Assembly: GCA_022827055.1 (NCBI GenBank)
Contig: JAJDTR010000044.1
Span: 1-33,957, forward strand
Direction: 5' to 3'
DNA: 33,957 bases
From: Candidatus Poribacteria bacterium
GTDB taxonomy: Bacteria > Poribacteria > WGA-4E > JAJDTR01
A model generated the notes under the pieces. That model made no database searches and was not told where the DNA came from. It was given only the letters and a program-made list of their open reading frames with translations. Positions 25,984-33,957 of this stretch are shown here, piece by piece. The position numbers and the translations under genes are program-made. Numbering within the stretch: the first letter of the stretch is position 1; each line of letters starts with the position of its first letter.

Positions 25984-26877
25984 ATGTACACCAAAAAGGC
26001 TTTTACTTGCCTTATTATGACGGTCGTCTTGGTCTTCGCATTTGGCACGATGGCTATCGCTTCCGATATAGCCTACTACGTCGGGATGTTTCAGCCGGGC
26101 TCGTATGACGACGAAACAATGGCATTTGACGTTGAAACGATGATGCAGGAAACTGCAGGCAGGTTCAACGATGTCCAGTCGTTTGATGATGATAATCTTG
26201 ATGCATTCGGGGCATGGGCAGAAGCAAATATCGGTGATGGCGATCTCGACATTATCTGGCTCAACGGACAGATACCGAGTGCCCTGTATCCGACCTTTAA
26301 CGAGGAGGAGGATGGCTCGGTCGCCGAGAGATGGCTCGACGACGGAAACATGTTTATCAACGTAGCCGACTGGTTCGCTTGGGCAACCCACGAAAACGGG
26401 GAAAAAGAAAGAAACACTCATGTCGCCGCAGGTTTCATACTAGACCAGCCCCACACGATTATCCTGGGAGCAGCTGACACCGTGATGGCGAGGACGGCTG
26501 CAGGTAGGGAGTTTATGCCGAGTCTTGACGATAATCTCCTGTCCAACAGACCTGTCTATCTTGAAGCCTTTGAATCTCCTTGGGAAGTTAGCGAAGTATT
26601 CGCCGTGAGTGCGAGTGAAGGCGTTGCCGACGTAGGCGATGTACAGGATATGGTTCTACCTGCGGGGGTTCTGGCTGATCCCGTAGTTGCTTGCAACACG
26701 GAGACAAATGGCTGCTTAGCTATCATAAGTCAATCCAAAATAGCTAACGCGGGCGACAGAGGAGCCATGTGTTCGGAGTTCATCAATAACTGGGTATTTG
26801 GAGGAGGACTTACCACTTCTGTTGACCCTGCTGATAAACTCTCTGCAACCTGGGGCGGGATAAAGGCAAGGTATTGA
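25984..26877 (+). CDS. Secreted protein of a poribacteria-type family, copy 1
   Basis: A 297-residue exported protein with a signal peptide ending at AIAS-DIAYY. Conserved blocks are FQPGSYDDETM, FNDVQSFDDDNLDAFGAWAEANIGDGDLDIIWLNGQIPSALYP, WLDDGNMFINVADWFAWATHENGEKERN, EFMPSL and GDRGAMCSEFINNW. Alternating strand-helix pattern with 'IIWLNGQIPS' and 'GGNMFINVADW'-like turns recalls a class I glutamine-amidotransferase fold, but no Cys-His pair is evident; this is inference. I recall similar proteins, often joined to laminin-G domains, from Poribacteria. GGAGG lies ten bases before ATG. A paralogue follows at 27118. Confidence 0.85.
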   Translation: MYTKKAFTCLIMTVVLVFAFGTMAIASDIAYYVGMFQPGSYDDETMAFDVETMMQETAGRFNDVQSFDDDNLDAFGAWAEANIGDGDLDIIWLNGQIPSALYPTFNEEEDGSVAERWLDDGNMFINVADWFAWATHENGEKERNTHVAAGFILDQPHTIILGAADTVMARTAAGREFMPSLDDNLLSNRPVYLEAFESPWEVSEVFAVSASEGVADVGDVQDMVLPAGVLADPVVACNTETNGCLAIISQSKIANAGDRGAMCSEFINNWVFGGGLTTSVDPADKLSATWGGIKARY

Positions 26878-26943
26878 ACGCCAAAAGTTAGTATTACTTT
26901 GTCAAACTATTCGCCAAAATTGAGTTAACCATATACTGGCGAG

Positions 26944-27045
26944 GAATTAAGCATAATTGTGGAGGACCGAATCCGGGATTGCTGCAGATGCCTTGTGGGC
27001 AATGCGATCCGGATTTTGGTGTTAATCCCCAATTATGCTTAATTC
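26944..27045. repeat. 102-base near-perfect hairpin element (MITE-like)
   Basis: The ends GAATTAAGCATAATTG (26944-26959) and CAATTATGCTTAATTC (27030-27045) are a perfect 16-bp inverted repeat. The inner parts ACCGAATCCGGGATTGC and GCGATCCGGATTTTGGT pair almost fully, down to an ATTGC/GCAAT stem. The whole unit would fold into one long hairpin. It sits exactly between the two secreted paralogues. It could be a miniature transposable element or a large transcribed terminator/regulator, but there is no T-run on either side. Confidence 0.8.
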
Positions 27046-27117
27046 ATTCGTTAACGTAGGCTTAGTTCTGGTTTCAACAGAGTTACGACACAGTCGAAAT
27101 CACGACGGTGAGATAAA

Positions 27118-27939
27118 ATGAAAAAACTATTGTCCGCAATCATCATTGTATTTGCTTTTGTACCGATCGCTATTGCCTCCGATATCGCGTTCTACGTCGG
27201 AGCGTTTCAACCGGGCACGTATGATGATAAATCGATGGCCGATGACGTTGAGAAAATAATCAAAAATACCGGAACTTTATTCAACGATATTCAGAAGTTC
27301 GATGACGGAGATCTTAATCAATTTGGGCGTTGGGCAGATGCGAACACGGGTGATGGGCAACTTGACATCATCTGGCTGAACGGACAGATACCGAGCACCT
27401 TATATCCTACCTTCAACAAGAAGCCGGACGGCTCCCGCGCCGAAAAATGGCTCGACGACGGAAACATGTTTATCAACGTCGCCGACTGGTTCGCTTGGGC
27501 AACCCATGAAAACGGCGAAAAAGAAAGAAACATGGATGCCGGCGCCGCAAACATTCTGGACCTTGCGGAGAACATTATCCTGGGGCGAGATGCTACCTTA
27601 ATGACGGCGACGGCTGCAGGCAAGAAGTTCATGCCGAGTCTTGGGAACAAGTATATTTCCCACAGACCTGTTAATCTGAATGCCCTTGTAGCTCCCTGGG
27701 AAGCAGCCGAGATATTCGCAGAGAGGGGAAACGTTGTTGACCCCGTAGTTCTTCACAACACGAAGACGAAGGGTTACCTAGCCATCATCAGTCAGTCACA
27801 AATGGAGCACATGGGTGACAGAGGAGCCGTGTGTTCAGAGTTCATCAATAACTGGGTTACTGAAGAAATGCACTTGCTCGCTGTTGAACCCACCGGTAAA
27901 CTCGCGACAACCTGGGGCAACATCAAACGGGATCGATAG
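27118..27939 (+). CDS. Secreted protein of a poribacteria-type family, copy 2
   Basis: A 273-residue exported paralogue of the gene at 25984, with signal peptide ending at AIAS-DIAFY. It shares all blocks (FQPGTYDDKSM, DIIWLNGQIPSTLYPTFN, the WLDDGNMFINVADW segment, KFMPSL, GDRGAVCSEFINNW) but lacks about 20 residues in the region after the PWE block. The nucleotide sequence of the central block (27449-27535) is almost identical to copy 1 even at third codon positions, unlike the flanks, suggesting gene conversion or strong constraint. No clear RBS is visible. Function unknown. Confidence 0.85.
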   Translation: MKKLLSAIIIVFAFVPIAIASDIAFYVGAFQPGTYDDKSMADDVEKIIKNTGTLFNDIQKFDDGDLNQFGRWADANTGDGQLDIIWLNGQIPSTLYPTFNKKPDGSRAEKWLDDGNMFINVADWFAWATHENGEKERNMDAGAANILDLAENIILGRDATLMTATAAGKKFMPSLGNKYISHRPVNLNALVAPWEAAEIFAERGNVVDPVVLHNTKTKGYLAIISQSQMEHMGDRGAVCSEFINNWVTEEMHLLAVEPTGKLATTWGNIKRDR

Positions 27940-28272
27940 CCTCTCAAGAGAGGAAGGACAACGCGCTGGCTTGTTCTCGCCCTTCAGTCCGGGACAAGAA
28001 TTATGACGTCCCGGATTGCAACCGCCATAGGATTTTGATCGCCCCCTCTCCGCCTGCTTTCCGGTAAAACGCCCCTCCTTGAAATACCTCCTTCCTAGCC
28101 AAGATTTCAGGCGCGGATGGTCCCGCCGAATCCGAAAATTATTCATCTGATTACCAATTCCCAATCCATAATTTACAAACATCGGGCTATTGCGAGTGCC
28201 CGATTAATCGGGCGTTTTGGGAAATTCACGGACGGAGCCTGCTTCGGCACCCGTTAGGGAGACAGTACGCGT
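27940..28272. other. Intergenic stretch with one palindrome
   Basis: A perfect 16-base palindrome, GCCCGATTAATCGGGC (28198-28213), followed by GTTTTGG, could act as a weak terminator. The rest has a - strand frame rich in Arg/Lys without homology I recognise; I do not call it a gene. Confidence 0.5.
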
Positions 28273-29697
28273 ATGGGATTAGAACCTCGCTGGTGGGAAA
28301 ATGCCACAATGATGTATTTTACCAGTCCCAAGTTCAAGGGAAGAACGCTCAAAAAGATGATCGAAATGGTCGACGAGGTCAAAGAATGGGGTTTTAACGC
28401 CATTTGCATGGGAATTCCGTACCATGGAGGCATGCAGTATTCAGGCCTTGATGTCCTCGACTACTATGCCGTCGATCCCGCCCTTGGATGCATGGATGAC
28501 TTTAATGAACTCGTCACGGTGTGTCACGGCAGAGACATTGCTGTCACCGCTTTTCTCAACCTAGGCTACGCCGCCGCGGAGTTTCCTCCCTTTTTACAGG
28601 CTTGTGACGATGTGAAAGTCGGCGTGGACAGCCCGGAGTCTCGCTGGTTCGTTTGGAGCGACACCAAGTCTGCCGAACTGGATCGAAGCCAAGTGCCTTT
28701 TTTCCTAAATGATGTCGAAGTAAACTCGAGTAGTTGGCAATTCAGCGAGAGAGCAGGGAAGTATTTTTGGGTCAGATGGCGCGGCAAGACCGGCGATGAG
28801 GATCTGCCCCAGTTTAATTATGGAGAGGAGTCGTGGCAGGAGGAATGCAGAAGAGTTGTGCATTTTTGGATGGCTACAGGGATTGACGGCATAATGGTCG
28901 ACGCCGTGCCTGAATACACGAACTGTACTTGGGAAGTGAACAACAGCACGATCACCGACGTGGTTCACGAATATCCAAATTCGTTTGTGCTTCCCGAAGG
29001 AGCAGGAATCCGCAGCGACCCGGTCGCGTGGGTTACCGACGGGCACTATGACAGCGTACAGGACTACGGAATTCGCGATTCGCGGGTTGGTAGCCGTTGG
29101 GGGCAGGCAATCAGGTTAGCCCTGGAAAGCGGCAACCCCACAGGAATTGAGATTAAACTGCGGCTGTACCGGGACCGCGTTGTCCAAGCCGGCGGAATAA
29201 CATGGGCTAGGGTGATGGGATCATGGGGCTCGGGCGATGGGGGCGGTCCCGCGTTGCGGGTGATGGGGGACACGACGGGAAACCTCTCGCCAGCGCAGAT
29301 GCTGTTGGAAGTGGTGACGCTGGCGACAGTCGGCGAGCTGTTCGTTGCGAGCGACCGCATCTTTGAACCTATGTGGTCGACGTGGTTCCTTTCACGGCAT
29401 AAAGAGATGATGAAGGCTAGGCAGAAGTATCCGGCGCTATGCGCCACCGGTTCCAGACGCCGGTTGCCTACGAACAACGATGGTCGATACTACGCATTCC
29501 TTCGCGCATCAACTACAGATAATGAGATTCTGCTGGTCGTGCTGAACTACCAGAGCGAAGATGCGATGATAGAGGTTTATCTCGATTGGGAGGCGGAGTT
29601 GGTCGATATCTTCAGCGGGAAACGTCATAAGGTGGAGAAGACGCTGGAGTTGCCGCTCTCGCCATACGGCTACAGCATATTCGAGGTGCATCGATGA
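28273..29697 (+). CDS. Diverged GH13-like (alpha-amylase superfamily) protein
   Basis: A 474-residue cytosolic-type protein (no signal peptide) with a TIM-barrel start: EVKEWGFNAICMGIPYHGGMQYSGLDVLDYYAVDPALGCMDDFNELV, and FLNLGY. Region II appears as GIDGIMVDAV, with candidate nucleophile Asp210; region III as FVLPEG, candidate acid/base Glu242. The Arg normally two residues before the nucleophile is Met, and the region IV NHD is not evident (MGDTTGN may replace it). The C-terminal domain (VVLNYQSEDAMIEVYLD ... YGYSIFEV) is the typical beta sandwich. Activity may be changed or lost. GGGAGA precedes the ATG. Confidence 0.75.
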   Translation: MGLEPRWWENATMMYFTSPKFKGRTLKKMIEMVDEVKEWGFNAICMGIPYHGGMQYSGLDVLDYYAVDPALGCMDDFNELVTVCHGRDIAVTAFLNLGYAAAEFPPFLQACDDVKVGVDSPESRWFVWSDTKSAELDRSQVPFFLNDVEVNSSSWQFSERAGKYFWVRWRGKTGDEDLPQFNYGEESWQEECRRVVHFWMATGIDGIMVDAVPEYTNCTWEVNNSTITDVVHEYPNSFVLPEGAGIRSDPVAWVTDGHYDSVQDYGIRDSRVGSRWGQAIRLALESGNPTGIEIKLRLYRDRVVQAGGITWARVMGSWGSGDGGGPALRVMGDTTGNLSPAQMLLEVVTLATVGELFVASDRIFEPMWSTWFLSRHKEMMKARQKYPALCATGSRRRLPTNNDGRYYAFLRASTTDNEILLVVLNYQSEDAMIEVYLDWEAELVDIFSGKRHKVEKTLELPLSPYGYSIFEVHR

Positions 29698-29886
29698 CCT
29701 TACCCATAGGAGCCATACGCTACAGAAAGGTGATTGAGATTTTAACCATCTGATCTGATTGGTTGACCCGTGACAGAGTCTTCCCTATTGACTACAACCG
29801 GTGTTTCACTCAATCGGCGCATCGGGGATGTCGCTGGCGGTTTTTAAAGGTTTCTAACCTTTCGCGCCGTTGGCGTTCTCAAAGGC

Positions 29887-29907
29887 TGGTGCGCAGTGCG
29901 CACCCTA
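29887..29907. repeat. GTAGG-footed palindrome (GGTGCGCA stem)
   Basis: GGTGCGCA and TGCGCACC pair around a single G and the copy ends in CCTAC, so on the - strand it begins GTAGGGTGCGCA. It fits the family at 87-155 and 2642-2665. It lies in the gap before the first GT-C-like gene. Confidence 0.7.
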
Positions 29908-29944
29908 CAGACTTCAGATTTGTACGAAGTCGAGCTTTGTTGAA

Positions 29945-31543
29945 ATGACAATTAAATCAATTTTATCAAGCCTTCGTTCCCTTCCTGGACGTTGGAAGGA
30001 GTTGGACCTTCCGGTACGAAGAAAAAGAATCCTTATCTGTACGCTCAGCATCCTGCATATCTCGCCGGTGTGGGTTTTTAAGTACTTCCCTTCCCAAGAC
30101 GGGCCAGCCCACGTCTATAATTCGTATGTGCTGAGTGTATTCCATGATGAGGATTCAACTCGCTTGCAGGAATATTACAAACTTAATCTCACACTCTTCC
30201 CCAACTGGCTCGCACACATCTGCATGTCGCTGTTGATGAAGATTTTCCCTCCTTTGATCGCCGAAAAAATCCTGTTGAGCGCAATCATCGGCTTGTTCCC
30301 GTTGTCACTTTTCTATTTCATTGGTGCGGTTTGCAAGGGTAAGGATTTATTGGGTTTTGTGGGGTTTCTGTTCAGCGATCACTACCTGCTGCACATGGGA
30401 TTCTACAGTTTTTCCATTTCCGTCCCGCTGTTTTTCTTCGCACTTGGCTATTTCATGAAGCACAAAGAGGATTTGAACCTGGAAAAGATCGCCATCCTCA
30501 ACCTGTTGTGCCTCCTGATCTACTTCAGCCACATCCTTTCTTTTCTCCTTCTGATTCTTTCGCTAACCCTCTTGACTATCACATCGTTTCGTCGCAAACC
30601 GAAACGGGTCGTGGCACTCTTGGTTTGTATGCTCCCGTTATACTTCATCATGGCAAATTATCTACTCACTAACATCAGTACCGATAGTAAAGGAATTGAA
30701 CTGAAATGGGAGCGTTTCAGCGACTGGAAAGCGTGGGATTACCTATTGAGCACCAAGTCGTTGATGTCTTTTACCGACGCTCACCTGATTCCCACACGCC
30801 TCGTGGGAATTATGCTGGGGATGTTACTCGGGGTCACTTTATATAAAAGAATCCGCCAGAAAAGGATTTTGAGTCAGGAGAGCCAGTTTCTACTATTATT
30901 CGGCGTGTTCGCAGTATTCTACTTCATTATGCCCGGGGGAATGGCGAGCGGCGGTTGGATCAACGACCGGGTGAATCTGTTTATGTTCCCGGTGCTTTTG
31001 CCGTTTCTTTTTGTGGACTACCACAAATACATCAAGCGCGGAATCGTCGTTGTCATGATTATTCTTTCCATTTCCCGCCTTGCGATAAACTTCCGTTACT
31101 ATTATCCTATGGACAGAAATATGAAAGAGTATACATCAGGTATTGAGCTGATTGAAAAGAATAAAGTGGTCTTGGGAATCGCCTCGGATGCGTCTCCCAA
31201 CGTCATGGATTCGCCGCCTTTCACCCACATTGAATTTGTGGAACCGTTTGCCCATGCCATCAACTATTACGGAGTCGATAATGGCGGTATTAGTCTGAGC
31301 AATTACGAATGCAAATACAACTATTTCCCTTTCGATTGGAGAATCAAACATTCAGGAGTGATTGATTACATCGTGGCATGGAAACTGGACAAATCTAAGG
31401 TGTTCGCCTGCGGTGACGACATTATGCGCACTCACGGCTTGGATGTGCACGAAATCACAGAAAGCTTGGATACGGATTACGAGCTAATCCATTCCACGGA
31501 AAACCTGCAAGTCTATCGACACCGGGCAGCGCAACCGCGGTAA
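29945..31543 (+). CDS. Polytopic membrane protein, GT-C-like, tandem copy 1
   Basis: A 532-residue integral membrane protein with about ten hydrophobic segments. The first loop carries YFPSQDGPAHVYNSY; an acidic residue near an Asp-Gly-His triplet after the first helix is the hallmark placement of GT-C lipid-linked glycosyltransferases (PMT/ArnT relatives). PNWLAH, HLIPTRLVG and a C-terminal soluble domain (after about residue 400) follow. The Asp-based call is inference; no biochemical role is known. ATG 29945 follows TGTTGAA; the upstream extension of the frame is ignored because copy 2 starts at the homologous ATG. A near-identical-length paralogue lies 167 bases downstream. Confidence 0.8.
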   Translation: MTIKSILSSLRSLPGRWKELDLPVRRKRILICTLSILHISPVWVFKYFPSQDGPAHVYNSYVLSVFHDEDSTRLQEYYKLNLTLFPNWLAHICMSLLMKIFPPLIAEKILLSAIIGLFPLSLFYFIGAVCKGKDLLGFVGFLFSDHYLLHMGFYSFSISVPLFFFALGYFMKHKEDLNLEKIAILNLLCLLIYFSHILSFLLLILSLTLLTITSFRRKPKRVVALLVCMLPLYFIMANYLLTNISTDSKGIELKWERFSDWKAWDYLLSTKSLMSFTDAHLIPTRLVGIMLGMLLGVTLYKRIRQKRILSQESQFLLLFGVFAVFYFIMPGGMASGGWINDRVNLFMFPVLLPFLFVDYHKYIKRGIVVVMIILSISRLAINFRYYYPMDRNMKEYTSGIELIEKNKVVLGIASDASPNVMDSPPFTHIEFVEPFAHAINYYGVDNGGISLSNYECKYNYFPFDWRIKHSGVIDYIVAWKLDKSKVFACGDDIMRTHGLDVHEITESLDTDYELIHSTENLQVYRHRAAQPR

Positions 31544-31710
31544 CATATGGTAGGCATGCATATTCATTTGCGCTGGTTTGTCTCGCATGTAATGGTCGTA
31601 TTTTACTCGATTTTTAAATTATGCGATGATCCGACTATCTGCAGGAACTACGCTAACTGCGTTACTACAGGTCAAATTGCCCAGTACCAAATGTATAATT
31701 CTTAATTGAA

Positions 31711-33309
31711 ATGACCATTGAATCAACTGTATCAAGTCTGCGTTCCCTTCCCGCTCGTTGGAAGGAGATGGACCTTCCCCTACGAAGAAAAACAATTCTT
31801 ATCTGTACCCTCACCATCCTGCACATCTCGCCGCTGTGGGTTTTCAAGTATTTCCCAACCCAGGATGGCCCAGCCCACGTCTATAATTCGTATGTGTTGA
31901 GTGTATTCCATGAAGAGGATTCAACTCGTTTGCGGGAATACTACAAGCTCAATCTTACGCTGTTCCCCAACTGGCTCGCACACATATGCATGGCGCTGCT
32001 GATGAAGATTTTCCATCCACTAATAGCGGAGAAAATCCTTTTGAGCGCTATCATCGGCTTGTTACCCTTGTCACTTTTCTATTTGATTGGCGCAGTACAC
32101 AAGGGGAAGCATCTATACGGATATTTGGGATTTATGTTCAGCGATCACTACTTGCTGCACATGGGGTTCTACAGTTTTTCGCTTTCTGTTCCACTGTTTT
32201 TCTTCGCATTGGGTTATTTCATGAAGCACAAAGACAATCTGAGCGTGGATAAGATCGCCATTCTCAACCTGTTGTGCATCCTGATCTATTTCAGCCACAT
32301 CCTAACTTTTCTGCTTCTCATTCTTTCGCTGACTCTCCTATCTGTCACATCGTTTTACCGGAAGCCAAAACGGGTCATCGTACATCTGGTATCTATGCTT
32401 CCGCTCTACTTCATCATGGCAAACTATCTTCTCACTAACATTGGTCCAGACAATGGAGGTTTTGAATTGAGATGGGAGCGTTTCAGCGATTGGAAAGCGT
32501 GGGACTATCTACTGAGCACCAAATCATTGATGTTTTTTACCGACGCTCATCTGATACCCACACGCATTATGGGGATTATGCTGGGACTGTTGTTTGCGGT
32601 CACATTATATAAAAGAATCCGCCAAAAGAGGATTGTGGGTCAGGACAACCCGTTCCTGTTGTTATTCGGTGTGTTTGCAGTACTCTACTTCATTATGCCT
32701 TGGGGGATAGCGACCGGCGGTTGGATTAACGACCGGGTGAATTTGTTTATTTTTCCGGTGCTGTTGCCGTTTCTCAGCGAGGATTACCATAAACACATCA
32801 AGCGCGGGATTGTCGTTGTCTTGATTATTCTTTCCGTAACCCGCCTTGCTATAAACTTCCGTTACTATTATCCTCTGGATAGAAGTATGAAGGAGTTTAC
32901 CTCGGGCACTAAACTTATTGAAAAGAACAAAGTGATTTTGGGAATTTCCTCGGATGTATCTCCCAGCGTCAGGGAATCGCCGTCCGCTACCCACCGCATA
33001 ATTGTGAAACCTTTTGGTCACGCCGTCAATTATTACGGAGTGGGTAACGGAAGTGCTAATCTGACAAATTACGAAGTCAAATTTAACTACTTTCCTTTCG
33101 ATTGGAAAATCCAACACTCGGGAACGATTGATTACATTGTGGCATGGAAACTGGATAAATCGGACCCATTCGCCTGCGGCGACGATATTATGCGGAGTCA
33201 CGGCTTGGATGTGCAGGAAATCACAGATAGTCTGGACACAGATTACGAAGTGATCCATTCCACGGAAAACCTGCAAGTCTACCGACACCGGGAAGAGCAA
33301 CTGAGATGA
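31711..33309 (+). CDS. Polytopic membrane protein, GT-C-like, tandem copy 2
   Basis: A 532-residue paralogue of the previous gene, the same length and alignable end to end by eye without gaps. YFPTQDGPAHVYNSY, PNWLAHICMALLMKIF, HLIPTRIMG and GWINDRVNLF are conserved. Most residues agree, and the largest run of differences lies in the C-terminal soluble part (near VSPSVRESPSATHRII). This suggests divergence of substrate or partner binding after a fairly recent duplication. The ATG is in the same sequence context (TTGAAATGACNATT) as copy 1. Confidence 0.8.
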   Translation: MTIESTVSSLRSLPARWKEMDLPLRRKTILICTLTILHISPLWVFKYFPTQDGPAHVYNSYVLSVFHEEDSTRLREYYKLNLTLFPNWLAHICMALLMKIFHPLIAEKILLSAIIGLLPLSLFYLIGAVHKGKHLYGYLGFMFSDHYLLHMGFYSFSLSVPLFFFALGYFMKHKDNLSVDKIAILNLLCILIYFSHILTFLLLILSLTLLSVTSFYRKPKRVIVHLVSMLPLYFIMANYLLTNIGPDNGGFELRWERFSDWKAWDYLLSTKSLMFFTDAHLIPTRIMGIMLGLLFAVTLYKRIRQKRIVGQDNPFLLLFGVFAVLYFIMPWGIATGGWINDRVNLFIFPVLLPFLSEDYHKHIKRGIVVVLIILSVTRLAINFRYYYPLDRSMKEFTSGTKLIEKNKVILGISSDVSPSVRESPSATHRIIVKPFGHAVNYYGVGNGSANLTNYEVKFNYFPFDWKIQHSGTIDYIVAWKLDKSDPFACGDDIMRSHGLDVQEITDSLDTDYEVIHSTENLQVYRHREEQLR

Positions 33310-33421
33310 CAGGTGAAAGCAACTAGCTGCTGTTTAGCGGGAATATCAAGCATGAATCCGAGACGAGGGGAGTTTCGTGCAACAACCAGGACGCAATAGA
33401 AGCTTGATGGAAGGATTTAAT

Positions 33422-33957
33422 ATGGTCGGTGCGACAAGTGATAACACCAAAGATCGAGACAGGTACCTCGTTCTTGATTCGCGAATTATTGAAGAAGAAA
33501 ACAACGTGGAGTTGACCGTTGGCGCCGCGCACAAAGACGGGAACAATCCGCTCTTCAAGGAAGACAAGCCGTGGGAACCCCGCTTCGACAATCCATACTG
33601 CAGCGTCATCTATGACGAGGAAGAGGAGATTTACAAATGCTGGTATAGCATCTTCACCCGGTCTGATTCAAAAGGAGATCTCCCGGGCGAGAGCATTCCT
33701 TCCGAAAAACGGCCATGGGTCGAGTGGACAGAGGGAAAGCGTAGATTCGGTGTGTGCTATGCGACCTCTCAAGACGGTATAAATTGGCATAAACCCGAAT
33801 TGGGTTTGATAGACTACAACGGAAGTAAGAGGAACAATATTGTCATAGAACACTACCGCTTGGCGGTTATGAAAGATCCGCATGAAACCGATCCGCAAAG
33901 GCGTTACAAGGCAGTCAAGCCGGAAAGACAAAACAGCGCGGTTTGGTTCTCTCCGGA
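33422..33957 (+). CDS. Probable glycosidase-type beta-propeller protein, 5' part only
   Basis: The frame is open to the window edge (178 codons seen). RYLVLDSRIIEE, HKDGNNPLFKEDKPWEPRFDNPYCSVIYDEEEEIYKCWY and GVCYATSQDGINWHKPELGL follow the pattern of GH32/GH43-like five-bladed propellers widespread in Planctomycetes and Poribacteria. The N-terminal part lacks a signal peptide. ATG 33422 has GGAAGG seven bases upstream; an in-frame GTG at 33377, preceded by GAGGGG, is the alternative and would add 15 residues. Catalytic residues cannot be judged from this part. Confidence 0.7.
   Translation, partial: MVGATSDNTKDRDRYLVLDSRIIEEENNVELTVGAAHKDGNNPLFKEDKPWEPRFDNPYCSVIYDEEEEIYKCWYSIFTRSDSKGDLPGESIPSEKRPWVEWTEGKRRFGVCYATSQDGINWHKPELGLIDYNGSKRNNIVIEHYRLAVMKDPHETDPQRRYKAVKPERQNSAVWFSP

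Overview
The window looks like a chromosome segment of an uncultured marine or sponge-associated bacterium, most likely Candidatus Poribacteria or a close PVC-superphylum relative. The call rests on the combination of a phytanoyl-CoA dioxygenase-like protein, a CehA/McbA-type metallohydrolase, a SUMF1-domain lipoprotein, two EutN/CcmL shell proteins, a duplicated secreted family that I associate with Poribacteria, and many short intergenic palindromes. No rRNA gene was seen, so the assignment is inference. Nearly all genes read on the + strand. I found no tRNA, rRNA, CRISPR array, intact insertion sequence or prophage.

Positions 1-5153 hold transport genes: a PhnC-like ATPase, ModA and ModB (molybdate type), a SUMF1-domain lipoprotein, and a fused double PhnE-like permease. 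The PhnC and PhnE parts are split by modAB, and neither modC nor a PhnD-type binding protein is present. Positions 5434-7066 hold hemW and, 7 bases later, a redoxin whose peroxidatic Cys codon is an in-frame UGA. This is a candidate selenocysteine protein and the most striking gene in the window.

Positions 7291-11556 form the riboflavin region: promoter, diverged FMN riboswitch, intrinsic terminator, ribD, ribE and ribBA, then ribH after a 410-base gap. Positions 11827-15091 hold a secreted PQQ-like beta-propeller protein, a short coding remnant, a beta-class DNA methyltransferase and a restriction endonuclease gene broken by two frameshifts.

Positions 15098-20909 hold hisH, overlapped by a GAF-domain histidine kinase, then its NtrC-family partner. 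A strong sigma70-type promoter follows and drives two microcompartment vertex (BMC-P) genes, a rhomboid protease and a small lipoprotein. A CehA/McbA metallohydrolase comes next (20974-23469). A RelE-type toxin-antitoxin locus with intact antitoxin and ruined toxin occupies 23834-24286.

From 24761 to the end the gene content is accessory: a phytanoyl-CoA dioxygenase-like protein without a standard start codon at its apparent N-terminus, two secreted paralogues separated by a 102-base hairpin element, a diverged GH13-like protein, two tandem 532-residue polytopic membrane proteins (GT-C-like), and the 5' part of a probable glycosidase-type beta-propeller gene cut by the window edge. The recurring themes are tandem duplication, selfish-module decay (toxin, restriction enzyme), and dispersed palindromes with a GTAGG foot.
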